8,514 nt of DNA from Tissierellales bacterium (lineage in GTDB: Bacteria > Bacillota_A > Clostridia > Tissierellales > JASKZW01). The notes under the pieces were generated by a model. It had not been told where the DNA came from, did no database searches, and saw only the letters and a program-made list of their open reading frames with translations. The stretch is taken from NCBI GenBank assembly GCA_030147425.1, contig JASKZW010000038.1:1-8514 (forward strand), written 5' to 3'. The translations under genes were made by a program, and so were the position numbers. Below are positions 1-6,111 of the stretch, piece after piece; positions within the stretch are counted from its first letter, which is position 1; the number at the start of each line of letters is the position of its first letter.

Positions 1-614
1 TAACTAATATGAATCAACCTTTAGGCCATTATTATGGAAATTCCTTAGAAGTTTTTGAGGCTATAAAAATACTTAAGGGAGAAGACAGGGAAAGTGATTT
101 ATATAACTTATCTGTAGAACTAGCTACAGCCATGCTTGGTTTGGGAAAATCAATAGACTATGATTTAGCTAGAACTCAGGTAATAAGGTCATTAGAAGAG
201 GGCATCGCTTTTGAAAAATTCTTAGAATTTATAGAGAATCAATCTGGAGATATAAGGGATTATTCTTATTTAATTAATAATAACAAATATAATCAGGCAG
301 TAAGGGCTGGTAAATCTGGCTTTATAAAAAGTATAGATGGAAGAAAGATAGGGGAAGTTTTACTGGATTTAGGTGCAGGCAGAAAATACAAGGATGACAA
401 AATAGACTTATATACAGGACTTTATTTAAAAGTTAAGATAGGAGATTATGTTGAAGAAGGAGAAGTTATAGGAAGACTTTATGGTTCTAGTAGGGAAAAT
501 CTTGAGCAGGCAAATAGGAAGTTAAGAGAAATAATAGAGATAACTAAGGAAAAAAAGGAAAAGGAAAAATTAATTTATTTTTTACTAGATGAAAATGGAG
601 TTAAAAAATACTAA
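1..614 (+). CDS. pdp: Pyrimidine-nucleoside phosphorylase, C-terminal part (5' end outside window)
   Basis: This enzyme cleaves uridine, thymidine and deoxyuridine with phosphate to give the base and (deoxy)ribose-1-phosphate, in cytosolic nucleoside salvage. The reading frame is open from the left edge (first whole codon at base 3), so the ATG at base 9 is internal. About 203 residues are visible, roughly the last half of a family of about 430-440 residues. The opening MNQPLG...GN(S/A)LEV segment is a family hallmark that follows the active-site region. The LGAGR..KDDKIDLYTG stretch, near the middle of the visible part, is typical of the C-terminal PYNP_C domain, which ends in a lysine-rich helix. 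The catalytic N-terminal alpha domain and phosphate-binding loop lie upstream and cannot be checked. The stop (TAA, 612-614) overlaps the scpA ribosome binding site, so the two genes are probably co-transcribed. Thymidine phosphorylase (DeoA) is a close relative and the alternative call. Confidence 0.93.
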   Translation, partial: TNMNQPLGHYYGNSLEVFEAIKILKGEDRESDLYNLSVELATAMLGLGKSIDYDLARTQVIRSLEEGIAFEKFLEFIENQSGDIRDYSYLINNNKYNQAVRAGKSGFIKSIDGRKIGEVLLDLGAGRKYKDDKIDLYTGLYLKVKIGDYVEEGEVIGRLYGSSRENLEQANRKLREIIEITKEKKEKEKLIYFLLDENGVKKY

Positions 615-618
615 GGAG
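613..618 (+). promoter_or_regulatory. scpA ribosome binding site (overlaps pdp stop)
   Basis: AAGGAG lies 6 bases before the ATG at 625 and begins inside the pdp stop codon. It decides the scpA start: the in-frame ATG at 589 lies inside pdp, has no such site, and would add 12 residues not typical of ScpA. Confidence 0.8.
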
Positions 619-624
619 TATAGT

Positions 625-1356
625 ATGGAATATAATATTGTTTTAAACTCATTTGAGGGACCTTTAGATCTTCTTTTACATTTAATTGATGAGGCTAAGC
701 TTGATATTTATGATATACCAATAAATGAAATAACTGAGCAGTATATTGATTATATTAATAGAATGGAAGAATTAGATTTGGAAATAACCAGTGATTTTAT
801 TATAATGGTAAGTACTTTAATAAATATAAAGTCTAAAATGCTTTTGCCTAAGGAGGAAAATGAAGAAGATCCAAGGGAAAAGTTAGTTTTACAGTTAATA
901 GAATATAGGAAGTTTAAGGAAGTCTCTAAGGAAATAGAAGAGATGAGCAAGGAAAGTTATAAGAAGTTTACTAAAAGGGCAGAAGACTTGTCCCATTTAA
1001 ATGAGGAAGAATTGTGTTTGAAAAATTTAAATTTAGAAATTTTAAAAAAATCTTTTATAAAAATACTAAAGGATAAGGAAGTTTTACATGGGCCAGAAAT
1101 AGAGATAAGGACTAGAAGCTACTATCCTTTAGAAAGGGCAATTGATAATTTAAAGGATATAATAACTTCTTCTAATGGGGAGATTTACTTCCAGGAAGTT
1201 TTTAGGGATTTATATGACAAAGATAGGCTAATAGCCATGTTTTTAGCTGTTTTAGAGTTAACAAAGCTTAATTATATAGAGATTAAACAAATTGATAACT
1301 ATGAAAATATATTACTAAAAAGGGTTGTTGATAAAAATGGACAAGAGAGAGATTAG
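625..1356 (+). CDS. scpA: Segregation and condensation protein A (ScpA kleisin)
   Basis: ScpA is the kleisin subunit of the bacterial SMC condensin. It bridges the two Smc heads and binds ScpB dimers, helping to load the complex and separate replication origins on the nucleoid. The 243-residue product has normal length for the family. The N-terminal segment FEGPLDLLLHLI (residues 10-21) is the ScpA hallmark and lies in the helical domain that contacts the Smc neck. An acidic, helical middle (about 80-150) carries the ScpB-binding region. The C-terminal part (about 165-243) has the winged-helix pattern that contacts the Smc head, including FQEVF and the LELTKLNYIEI segment. The start is the ATG with AAGGAG 6 bases upstream. 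The 3' end overlaps scpB by 20 bases, indicating translational coupling that fits a fixed ScpA:ScpB ratio. Nothing looks truncated. Confidence 0.96.
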   Translation: MEYNIVLNSFEGPLDLLLHLIDEAKLDIYDIPINEITEQYIDYINRMEELDLEITSDFIIMVSTLINIKSKMLLPKEENEEDPREKLVLQLIEYRKFKEVSKEIEEMSKESYKKFTKRAEDLSHLNEEELCLKNLNLEILKKSFIKILKDKEVLHGPEIEIRTRSYYPLERAIDNLKDIITSSNGEIYFQEVFRDLYDKDRLIAMFLAVLELTKLNYIEIKQIDNYENILLKRVVDKNGQERD

Positions 1357-1855
1357 CTTTATAATAGAATCCTTACTTTTTGTCTGGGGAGAAGCCCTGG
1401 ATATAGAAAGTATTAGTAAGATAGTAGGATTAACTATAGGGGAGACAAGGAAAATATTAGATGAAATGATAGATGATTTTCAAGAAAATAGGGGGTTAAA
1501 TATAGTTAGGCTAGGTGATAAGTATCAGCTAGAAACTAAGGCTGAGTATTTTGATTGGATAGAAAAATTAGGTAAAAAAACTAAGAGAAGATTATCCAAT
1601 GCAGCCATAGAAACCCTATCTATAATAGCCTATAAGCAGCCTATTACCAGAGTAGAGATAGAGGACATTAGGGGAGTAAAATGTGATAAAGTTATAGATT
1701 CTTTACTTACAAGGGAGTTAATAAAGGAAGCTGGTACCTTAGATAGGCCAGGAAGGCCTATTATATATAAGACTACAGACAAGTTTTTAAGCTTTCTTTC
1801 TATAGAGAGCTTGGATGAACTCCCAGAACTTAGTGAAGAAAATTTTAAGGAGTGA
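1337..1855 (+). CDS. scpB: Segregation and condensation protein B (ScpB)
   Basis: ScpB dimerises, binds the middle of ScpA and regulates the Smc-ScpAB complex on the chromosome. The 172-residue protein has two winged-helix domains. The first (about 1-78) opens with the typical ISFIIESLLF helix. The second (about 85-155) contains the strongly conserved run LSNAAIETLSIIAYKQPITR (residues 86-105), followed by IEDIRGV (residues 108-114) and the GRPIIYKTT strand (139-147). An acidic tail follows. The chosen start is the ATG at 1337. In-frame TTG codons at 1325 and 1328 would add four or three residues; AAAGGG at 1319-1324 is 12 bases from the ATG, so the exact start is slightly uncertain. The gene overlaps scpA, and its stop TGA (1853-1855) shares bases with the next gene's vicinity, straddling the end of the downstream ribosome binding site. 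Family identity is secure. Confidence 0.95.
   Translation: MDKREISFIIESLLFVWGEALDIESISKIVGLTIGETRKILDEMIDDFQENRGLNIVRLGDKYQLETKAEYFDWIEKLGKKTKRRLSNAAIETLSIIAYKQPITRVEIEDIRGVKCDKVIDSLLTRELIKEAGTLDRPGRPIIYKTTDKFLSFLSIESLDELPELSEENFKE
1847..1852 (+). promoter_or_regulatory. rluB ribosome binding site (decides a TTG start)
   Basis: AAGGAG lies inside the last codons of scpB and 7 bases before the TTG at 1860. It supports the TTG start, which gives the family-typical N terminus MRLQKYMA, over the in-frame ATG at 1815 inside scpB. Confidence 0.8.
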
Positions 1856-1859
1856 TAGA

Positions 1860-2573
1860 TTGAGACTTCAAAAATATATGGCCCATTGTGGAGTTGCCTC
1901 AAGAAGGAAGTCTGAAGAAATAATAAAGGCCGGCCTGGTAGAGGTTAATGGAGAGATTGTCTCAGAAATGGGCATAAAGATAGATCCAGAAAAAGATACA
2001 GTAAGGGTAGACGGAAAGCCTATTGAGTTAGAGAAAAGAAATATATACTTAATGCTTAATAAACCTGTAGGCTATGTAACTTCTATGAAGGATAAATTTA
2101 ATCATAAGAAGGTTATAGATTTAATTACAGGCATAGATGAGAGGGTGTATCCTGTAGGTAGGCTAGATAAGGATAGTAGTGGCTTACTTCTCCTAACTAA
2201 TGATGGAGACTTTGCCTATAAACTAACCCATCCTAAATATGAGGTTCCCAAGCTCTACCTAGCAAAGGTTGAAGGATTGCCAAATGAAGAGGATTTGGAT
2301 AAAATGAGAGAAGGTCTTTATATAGATGGATGGAAAACATCAGAGGCCAAGGTAGATTTAAGATCAAAGGATGGTAAATTTTCTCTGTTAGAAATCCAAA
2401 TTCACGAAGGAAGGAATAGGCAGGTAAGGAAGATGTGTGAAGCTATCGGCCATCCAGTAGTAGATTTGCATAGAATTGAGTTTGGTGGACTAGCTTTAGG
2501 CCAGCTTGAATTAGGTGAATATAGAAAATTATCAGATAAAGAGTTACAAATTCTGAAAAATAGTATAAAATAA
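1860..2573 (+). CDS. rluB: RluB/RsuA-family rRNA pseudouridine synthase
   Basis: This protein isomerises a specific uridine in ribosomal RNA to pseudouridine. By family resemblance the target is most likely in 23S rRNA (the E. coli RluB site is U2605). The 237-residue product starts at TTG, giving MRLQKYMAHCGVASRR. That opens an S4 RNA-binding domain (about 1-60), which includes G-VEVNG. The synthase domain follows, with LNKPVGYVTS (about 66-75), the catalytic motif GRLD (100-103, catalytic Asp103) followed by SSGLLLLTNDGD, and the C-terminal GRNRQVRKM motif. All key elements are present and length is normal. The closely related RsuA (16S) is the alternative. The gene begins 4 bases after the scpB stop. 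In Bacillus, dacB-spmA-spmB lie between scpAB and rluB; here they are absent. Confidence 0.92.
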   Translation: MRLQKYMAHCGVASRRKSEEIIKAGLVEVNGEIVSEMGIKIDPEKDTVRVDGKPIELEKRNIYLMLNKPVGYVTSMKDKFNHKKVIDLITGIDERVYPVGRLDKDSSGLLLLTNDGDFAYKLTHPKYEVPKLYLAKVEGLPNEEDLDKMREGLYIDGWKTSEAKVDLRSKDGKFSLLEIQIHEGRNRQVRKMCEAIGHPVVDLHRIEFGGLALGQLELGEYRKLSDKELQILKNSIK

Positions 2574-2589
2574 TATTAGGAGTAGATTT

Positions 2590-3165
2590 ATGTATACTTA
2601 TTTAAAAAATAATAATCAATTAGTAAGGCACATTTTAAATCTTTTTATAGAAAAAGATATGGTAGTCTGTGATTGTACTATGGGAAATGGAAATGATACT
2701 AAACTTCTATCAAATTTGGTAGGGGAAAAGGGAAGGGTATATAGTTTTGATATTCAAAAGCAAGCCATAGATAGGACCAAAGAGTCCTTAGTGTCTCATG
2801 GAAATCCAGAGAATTATAAACTAATCTTAGATGGTCATGAAAATATTGATAAATACATAAGGGATCAAATAGATCTATTTATATACAATCTTGGCTATTT
2901 GCCAAGGGCGGACAAAAAAATAACAACCAAGCCGAAAACTAGTATAGAAAGTATGTCCAAGGCTTTGAAATTATTAAAAAATAATGGTTTATTAATTGTA
3001 ACATGTTATACTGGACATGAGGGCGGTTTAGAAGAACAGTTATTAGTGGAGGATTTTTTAAGGACTTTAGATCAGAGAAAGTATCATGTTGTAAAACATG
3101 ACTTTATAAATATGAAGAATAATCCACCTATAGTATATTGTGTGGAGAAAAATAATAATAACTAG
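2590..3165 (+). CDS. mnmM: YtqB/MnmM-type SAM-dependent tRNA methyltransferase
   Basis: The product resembles the YtqB family of class I SAM methyltransferases. B. subtilis members were recently shown to methylate 5-aminomethyl-2-thiouridine at tRNA wobble position 34 (the MnmM activity). The 191-residue Rossmann-type protein has motif I TMGNGND (30-36), an acidic SAM-ribose residue in YSFDIQ (Asp54), motif IV NLGYLP (100-105), the downstream TKPKTSIE segment, and NNPPIVYCVEK at the C terminus, all characteristic of the family. The stretch after NLGYLP reads RADK here, whereas GGDK is what I remember for YtqB proteins, a local deviation. The start ATG has AGGAG 7 bases upstream (2578-2582), and the gap from rluB is 16 bases. 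The stop TAG shares bases with the next gene's ribosome binding site. The fold and family are secure. The exact tRNA substrate is inferred from the family. Confidence 0.85.
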   Translation: MYTYLKNNNQLVRHILNLFIEKDMVVCDCTMGNGNDTKLLSNLVGEKGRVYSFDIQKQAIDRTKESLVSHGNPENYKLILDGHENIDKYIRDQIDLFIYNLGYLPRADKKITTKPKTSIESMSKALKLLKNNGLLIVTCYTGHEGGLEEQLLVEDFLRTLDQRKYHVVKHDFINMKNNPPIVYCVEKNNNN

Positions 3166-3176
3166 GAGGTATTTAA

Positions 3177-4577
3177 ATGTCACAGATTAAGATAACTGAA
3201 ACTATCTTAAGAGATGCTCATCAATCATTAATCGCAACAAGAATGTCTACAGAAGATATGCTACCTATTTTAGATAAACTAGATAAGATAGGATTTCACT
3301 CCTTAGAGGTATGGGGTGGAGCTACATTTGACTCATGCTTAAGATTCTTAAATGAAGATCCATGGGAAAGACTTAGAACATTAAAAAAGCATTTAAAAAA
3401 TACAAAACTTCAAATGCTTTTAAGAGGTCAAAACCTATTAGGATATAAACACTATTCAGATGATGTAGTTGAGGAATTTGTTAAAAAATCAATTGAAAAT
3501 GGTATAGATATTATAAGAATATTTGACGCTTTAAATGACCCAAGAAATGTTAGAAAATCTATAGAAGCAACTAGAAAATATGGAGGACATGCACAAATAG
3601 CTATATCCTATACAACTAGTCCAGCCCATAACAATGAGTATTATGTAAAACTTTGTAAGGAATTAGAATCAATGGGAGCAGATTCAATTTGTATTAAGGA
3701 CATGTCAGGTATCCTACTTCCTTATGAGGCAGAAAAATTAGTTAGGGCCTTAAAAAAGGAAATTAATATACCAATACAATTACACTCTCACTTTACTAGT
3801 GGTATAGCTAATCAAACATATATGAAGGGTATAGAGGCAGGAGCAGACATAATAGACACAGCCCTATCACCATTGGGCATGGGTACAAGCCAACCTGCAA
3901 CAGAATCTATGATTGCATCTTTAGAGGGATCAGAGTATTACCCAGATTACATAGATATGGATTTATTATTAGAGGTTACAGACTATTTTAATGACTTAAA
4001 GGATAAGTATATGGAAGAGGGCCTATTAAATCCAAGAGTGTTAAATGTAGATGTAAGGACTCTTCAATATCAAGTGCCAGGTGGTATGTTATCTAACCTA
4101 GTATCTCAATTAGAAGCACAAAACGCTCTTGATAGATTTGATGAGGTTTTAGCAGAGGTTCCAAAAGTAAGGGAAGATTTTGGTTACCCACCTTTAGTTA
4201 CCCCTATGAGCCAGATGGTTGGAACTCAATCAGTATTTAATGTTTTGTTAGGTGAAAGATATAAGATGGTTCCTAATGAAGCTAAGAACTATATGAAGGG
4301 CTTATATGGAAAGAGTACTGTTCCAATAAGTGATGAAATAAGAAAGAAAATCATAGGAGATGAAGAAGTTTATACAGGAAGGCCAGCAGACTTATTAGAA
4401 CCTGAACTTGAAAAATATAGGGAAGAAATTAAGGAATATATAGAGCAGGATGAAGATGTTTTAAGTTATGCTTTATTCCCAAATGTTGCCTTAGATTTCT
4501 TCAAATATAGACAGGCAGAAAAATATAAGCTTGATAGTGAAGTATTAGATGAAGAAAACAAGGTTCATCCAGTTTAG
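3177..4577 (+). CDS. oadA: Biotin-dependent carboxyltransferase subunit (oxaloacetate decarboxylase alpha / pyruvate carboxylase subunit B type), no biotin domain
   Basis: This is the carboxyltransferase part of a biotin enzyme that moves a carboxyl group between carboxybiotin and pyruvate/oxaloacetate. The 466 residues form a metal-dependent TIM barrel of the DRE-TIM class plus a helical C-terminal domain. Visible motifs are RDAHQS (12-17, metal ligand Asp13), LRGQN (82-86), FDALND (116-121), KDMSG with the lysine expected to be carboxylated (Lys174), and LHSH (202-205), whose histidines 203 and 205 complete the metal site. After the conserved domain (about 300-430) the protein ends without the biotinyl (A/V)MKM segment found at the end of full OadA proteins, so a separate biotin carrier is needed. 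It starts with AGGAGG at 3164-3169, 11 bases after mnmM, and is followed by a terminator. It could serve oxaloacetate decarboxylation, pyruvate carboxylation or transcarboxylation; the sequence alone does not decide. Confidence 0.88.
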   Translation: MSQIKITETILRDAHQSLIATRMSTEDMLPILDKLDKIGFHSLEVWGGATFDSCLRFLNEDPWERLRTLKKHLKNTKLQMLLRGQNLLGYKHYSDDVVEEFVKKSIENGIDIIRIFDALNDPRNVRKSIEATRKYGGHAQIAISYTTSPAHNNEYYVKLCKELESMGADSICIKDMSGILLPYEAEKLVRALKKEINIPIQLHSHFTSGIANQTYMKGIEAGADIIDTALSPLGMGTSQPATESMIASLEGSEYYPDYIDMDLLLEVTDYFNDLKDKYMEEGLLNPRVLNVDVRTLQYQVPGGMLSNLVSQLEAQNALDRFDEVLAEVPKVREDFGYPPLVTPMSQMVGTQSVFNVLLGERYKMVPNEAKNYMKGLYGKSTVPISDEIRKKIIGDEEVYTGRPADLLEPELEKYREEIKEYIEQDEDVLSYALFPNVALDFFKYRQAEKYKLDSEVLDEENKVHPV

Positions 4578-4582
4578 ACTAG

Positions 4583-4616
4583 AAAATACGTTGATTAATT
4601 TCAACGTATTTTTTTT
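4583..4616 (+). terminator. Intrinsic terminator after the carboxyltransferase gene
   Basis: A 12-bp perfect stem (4583-4594 with 4601-4612, core ATACGTTGA/TCAACGTAT) with a 6-base loop runs into eight consecutive Ts (4609-4616). It begins 5 bases after the stop codon and separates the upstream block from the KOR operon. Confidence 0.92.
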
Positions 4617-4677
4617 GTCTTTTTTAAAAGATTAGGGTAGATATGAAAGTATAACTGCAGAAAAATAAAAAAGATTC

Positions 4678-4696
4678 AGTAAAATGAAATTTTACT
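4678..4696. promoter_or_regulatory. Candidate operator: perfect 19-bp palindrome at the KOR promoter
   Basis: AGTAAAAT-GAA-ATTTTACT has 8-bp perfect arms around a 3-base centre. Its last base is the first base of the proposed -35 box, a usual place for a repressor or activator site. It has no T-tract and lies upstream of the predicted transcription start, so it is not a terminator for this operon. The RpiR-type regulator encoded at the end of the same operon is the natural candidate to bind it (inference). Confidence 0.5.
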
Positions 4697-4724
4697 TGCA
4701 GAGGTTCTTTTCATTTGGTATGAT
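4696..4724 (+). promoter_or_regulatory. Sigma-A-type promoter for the KOR operon
   Basis: TTGCAG (4696-4701) and TATGAT (4719-4724) are separated by 17 bases, with a TGG just before the -10 box (4716-4718) that makes it an extended -10 promoter. Transcription would start near 4731, leaving a leader of about 40 bases, too short for a riboswitch. It follows the terminator at 4583-4616, as expected for a separate operon. Confidence 0.75.
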
Positions 4725-4754
4725 AAAGTAAGAAATGAAATGAATTTAATTTTT

Positions 4755-4761
4755 AAGGAGG
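4755..4761 (+). promoter_or_regulatory. korD ribosome binding site (decides a TTG start)
   Basis: AAGGAGG lies 8 bases before the TTG at 4770. A GTG at 4766 is out of frame and meets a stop within three codons, and no ATG lies in frame before the first cysteine motif, so TTG is the supported start. Confidence 0.82.
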
Positions 4762-4769
4762 TAAAGTGA

Positions 4770-4985
4770 TTGGCTAATAAAGACTCTCAAAAATTAAGAG
4801 TAGTAGAGCAGCTTTGCAAGGGCTGTGGTATATGTGTTGAATTTTGTCCTAAAAATGTTTTAGGATTAAAAAATGAAGTTGTTAAGGTAGAAAGAGAAGA
4901 GGATTGTATCAAATGTGGGCAGTGTGAATTAAGATGTCCTGACTATGCAATCTATTTGGAGGAAGATACATATGAAAATAAATAA
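4770..4985 (+). CDS. korD: 2-oxoglutarate:ferredoxin oxidoreductase delta subunit, 2[4Fe-4S] ferredoxin
   Basis: This small iron-sulfur subunit passes electrons from the catalytic TPP site to external ferredoxin. The 71 residues contain two complete CxxCxxCxxxCP motifs: Cys16/19/22/26 and Cys46/49/52/56. Each has the proline after the last cysteine, the signature of a bacterial-type 2[4Fe-4S] ferredoxin. There is no signal peptide or extra domain, so the protein is cytosolic. It starts with TTG behind a strong AAGGAGG and is the first gene of the promoter-proximal KOR operon. The alpha-subunit gene overlaps its last 14 bases, and such direct coupling to korA marks it as a subunit rather than a free ferredoxin. 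All eight cluster ligands are present. Confidence 0.92.
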   Translation: MANKDSQKLRVVEQLCKGCGICVEFCPKNVLGLKNEVVKVEREEDCIKCGQCELRCPDYAIYLEEDTYENK

Positions 4986-6111
4986 TAAATTAATGCAAGG
5001 TAATGAAGCTTGTGTTGAAGGTGCATTGGCTGCAGGAATGACTTTTTATGCTGGTTACCCAATTACTCCATCAACTGAGATAGCAGAGTTATCAGCAGAA
5101 AAATTACCTAAAATAGGTGGAAAGTTTATACAAATGGAAGACGAAATTGCAGGAATTGCTGCAACAATAGGTGCATCCTTAACAGGAAGAAAAAGTATGA
5201 CTGCTACAAGTGGTCCAGGATTCTCCCTAAAGCAAGAAGCTATAGGATATGCATCAATAGCTGAAATACCATGTGTAATAGTAAATGTTCAAAGGGGTGG
5301 CCCAAGTACAGGACTACCAACTTCTCCTTCCCAAAGTGATGTAATGCAGGCAAGATGGGGAACTCACGGAGACCATAGCATTATAGCTCTTTATCCAAAT
5401 TCAGTAAAAGAAATTTACCAAGAAACTATAAGGGCCTTTAACCTGGCAGAAAAATACAGAACGCCTGTTATCTTACTGTTGGATGAGGTTATAGGACATA
5501 TGCGTGAAAGTATAACAATAGATGAAGAATATAAAATAATTGACAGAAAAGGACCAGAAGGGCCAAAGGAAGATTACTTACCATATAAGGCAGATGAAGA
5601 CATGATACCTCCTATGGCAAGCTTTGGTGAAGGCTATAAATTCCATGTAACAGGCTTAGTACATGATGAAACTGGTTTCCCAAACAATGATAAGAAAATA
5701 GCAGAAAAGAGTATTCAAAGGCTTTTAGACAAGATTGAATTAAATAAAGATGACATTTTAAAAAATGAAGAATATATGATGGAAGATGCAGAAGAAGTTA
5801 TCTTGGCTTATGGATGTACTTCTAGATCTGCAAAGGAAGCAGTTGATATATTAAGGGCTGAAGGAAGAAAAGTAGGTTTATTTAGACCTATAACTTTATG
5901 GCCATCTCCAGATAAGAGAATAGAAGAGATAGCTAAAAAAGTAGATCAGATTCTAGTAGCGGAAATGAATATGGGCCAATACTTCTTAGAAGTTGATAGG
6001 ATAGCTAATAAATATACAAATGTAACAAGTTGCACAAGAATTAATGGAGAGTTAATAGAACCAGAAGAAATAATCTCTTCCTTAAAAGAAGGAGGTAAAA
6101 AAAATGACTAG
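4972..6111 (+). CDS. korA: 2-oxoglutarate:ferredoxin oxidoreductase alpha subunit
   Basis: With KorB this subunit forms the thiamine-diphosphate catalytic core that interconverts 2-oxoglutarate + CoA with succinyl-CoA + CO2, using ferredoxin as electron partner. The 379-residue protein carries the pyrimidine-binding domain, with AGYPITPSTEIAE (27-39), QMEDEIAGIAA (54-64), TATSGPGFSL (77-86), RGGPSTGLPT (108-117) and QARWGTHGDH (126-135). The C-terminal part (about 270-379) is the transketolase-C-like domain, with YGCTSRSAKEA and LFRPITLWP. The GPSTG.PT and WGTHGDH signatures fit KorA proteins better than the branched-chain VorB type, as I recall these families, but substrate is still inferred. 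The start is the ATG at 4972 behind GGAGG (4958-4962, 9-base gap). The in-frame ATG at 4945 lies within korD and has no such site. It overlaps korD by 14 bases and korB by 8. No gamma domain is fused, unlike in some aerobes. Confidence 0.92.
   Translation: MKINNKLMQGNEACVEGALAAGMTFYAGYPITPSTEIAELSAEKLPKIGGKFIQMEDEIAGIAATIGASLTGRKSMTATSGPGFSLKQEAIGYASIAEIPCVIVNVQRGGPSTGLPTSPSQSDVMQARWGTHGDHSIIALYPNSVKEIYQETIRAFNLAEKYRTPVILLLDEVIGHMRESITIDEEYKIIDRKGPEGPKEDYLPYKADEDMIPPMASFGEGYKFHVTGLVHDETGFPNNDKKIAEKSIQRLLDKIELNKDDILKNEEYMMEDAEEVILAYGCTSRSAKEAVDILRAEGRKVGLFRPITLWPSPDKRIEEIAKKVDQILVAEMNMGQYFLEVDRIANKYTNVTSCTRINGELIEPEEIISSLKEGGKKND

Noticed and set aside
589..624. Upstream in-frame ATG for scpA
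   Set aside because: It lies inside pdp without a ribosome binding site. The ATG at 625 has AAGGAG at good spacing and gives the normal ScpA N terminus.
750..950. Open frame of 66 codons on the minus strand inside scpA
   Set aside because: It lies fully opposite a well-recognised gene, shows no family motif and is of the size expected by chance.
1815..1859. Upstream in-frame ATG for rluB inside scpB
   Set aside because: It would add 15 residues before the conserved MRLQKYMA start. The TTG at 1860 has a strong, well-spaced AAGGAG.
1630..1902. Open frame of 90 codons on the minus strand across the scpB/rluB junction
   Set aside because: It is antisense to two conserved genes, has no recognisable domain, and spans the functional ribosome binding site and start of rluB.
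4617..4677. Possible small ORF, second promoter or riboswitch between the terminator and the KOR promoter
   Set aside because: The ATG at 4643 stops after three codons, no convincing -35/-10 pair is seen, and the stretch lies upstream of the predicted start with no aptamer-like structure. The short CTTTT/AAAAG pairing at 4619-4630 is too weak to call.
4678..4696. Reading the 19-bp palindrome as a second terminator
   Set aside because: It has no T-tract after the descending arm, a low-GC stem and a 3-base loop, and it adjoins the promoter, so an operator is the better reading.
4945..4971. Upstream in-frame ATG for korA inside korD
   Set aside because: No ribosome binding site precedes it. 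GGAGG at 4958-4962 lies downstream of it and serves the ATG at 4972.
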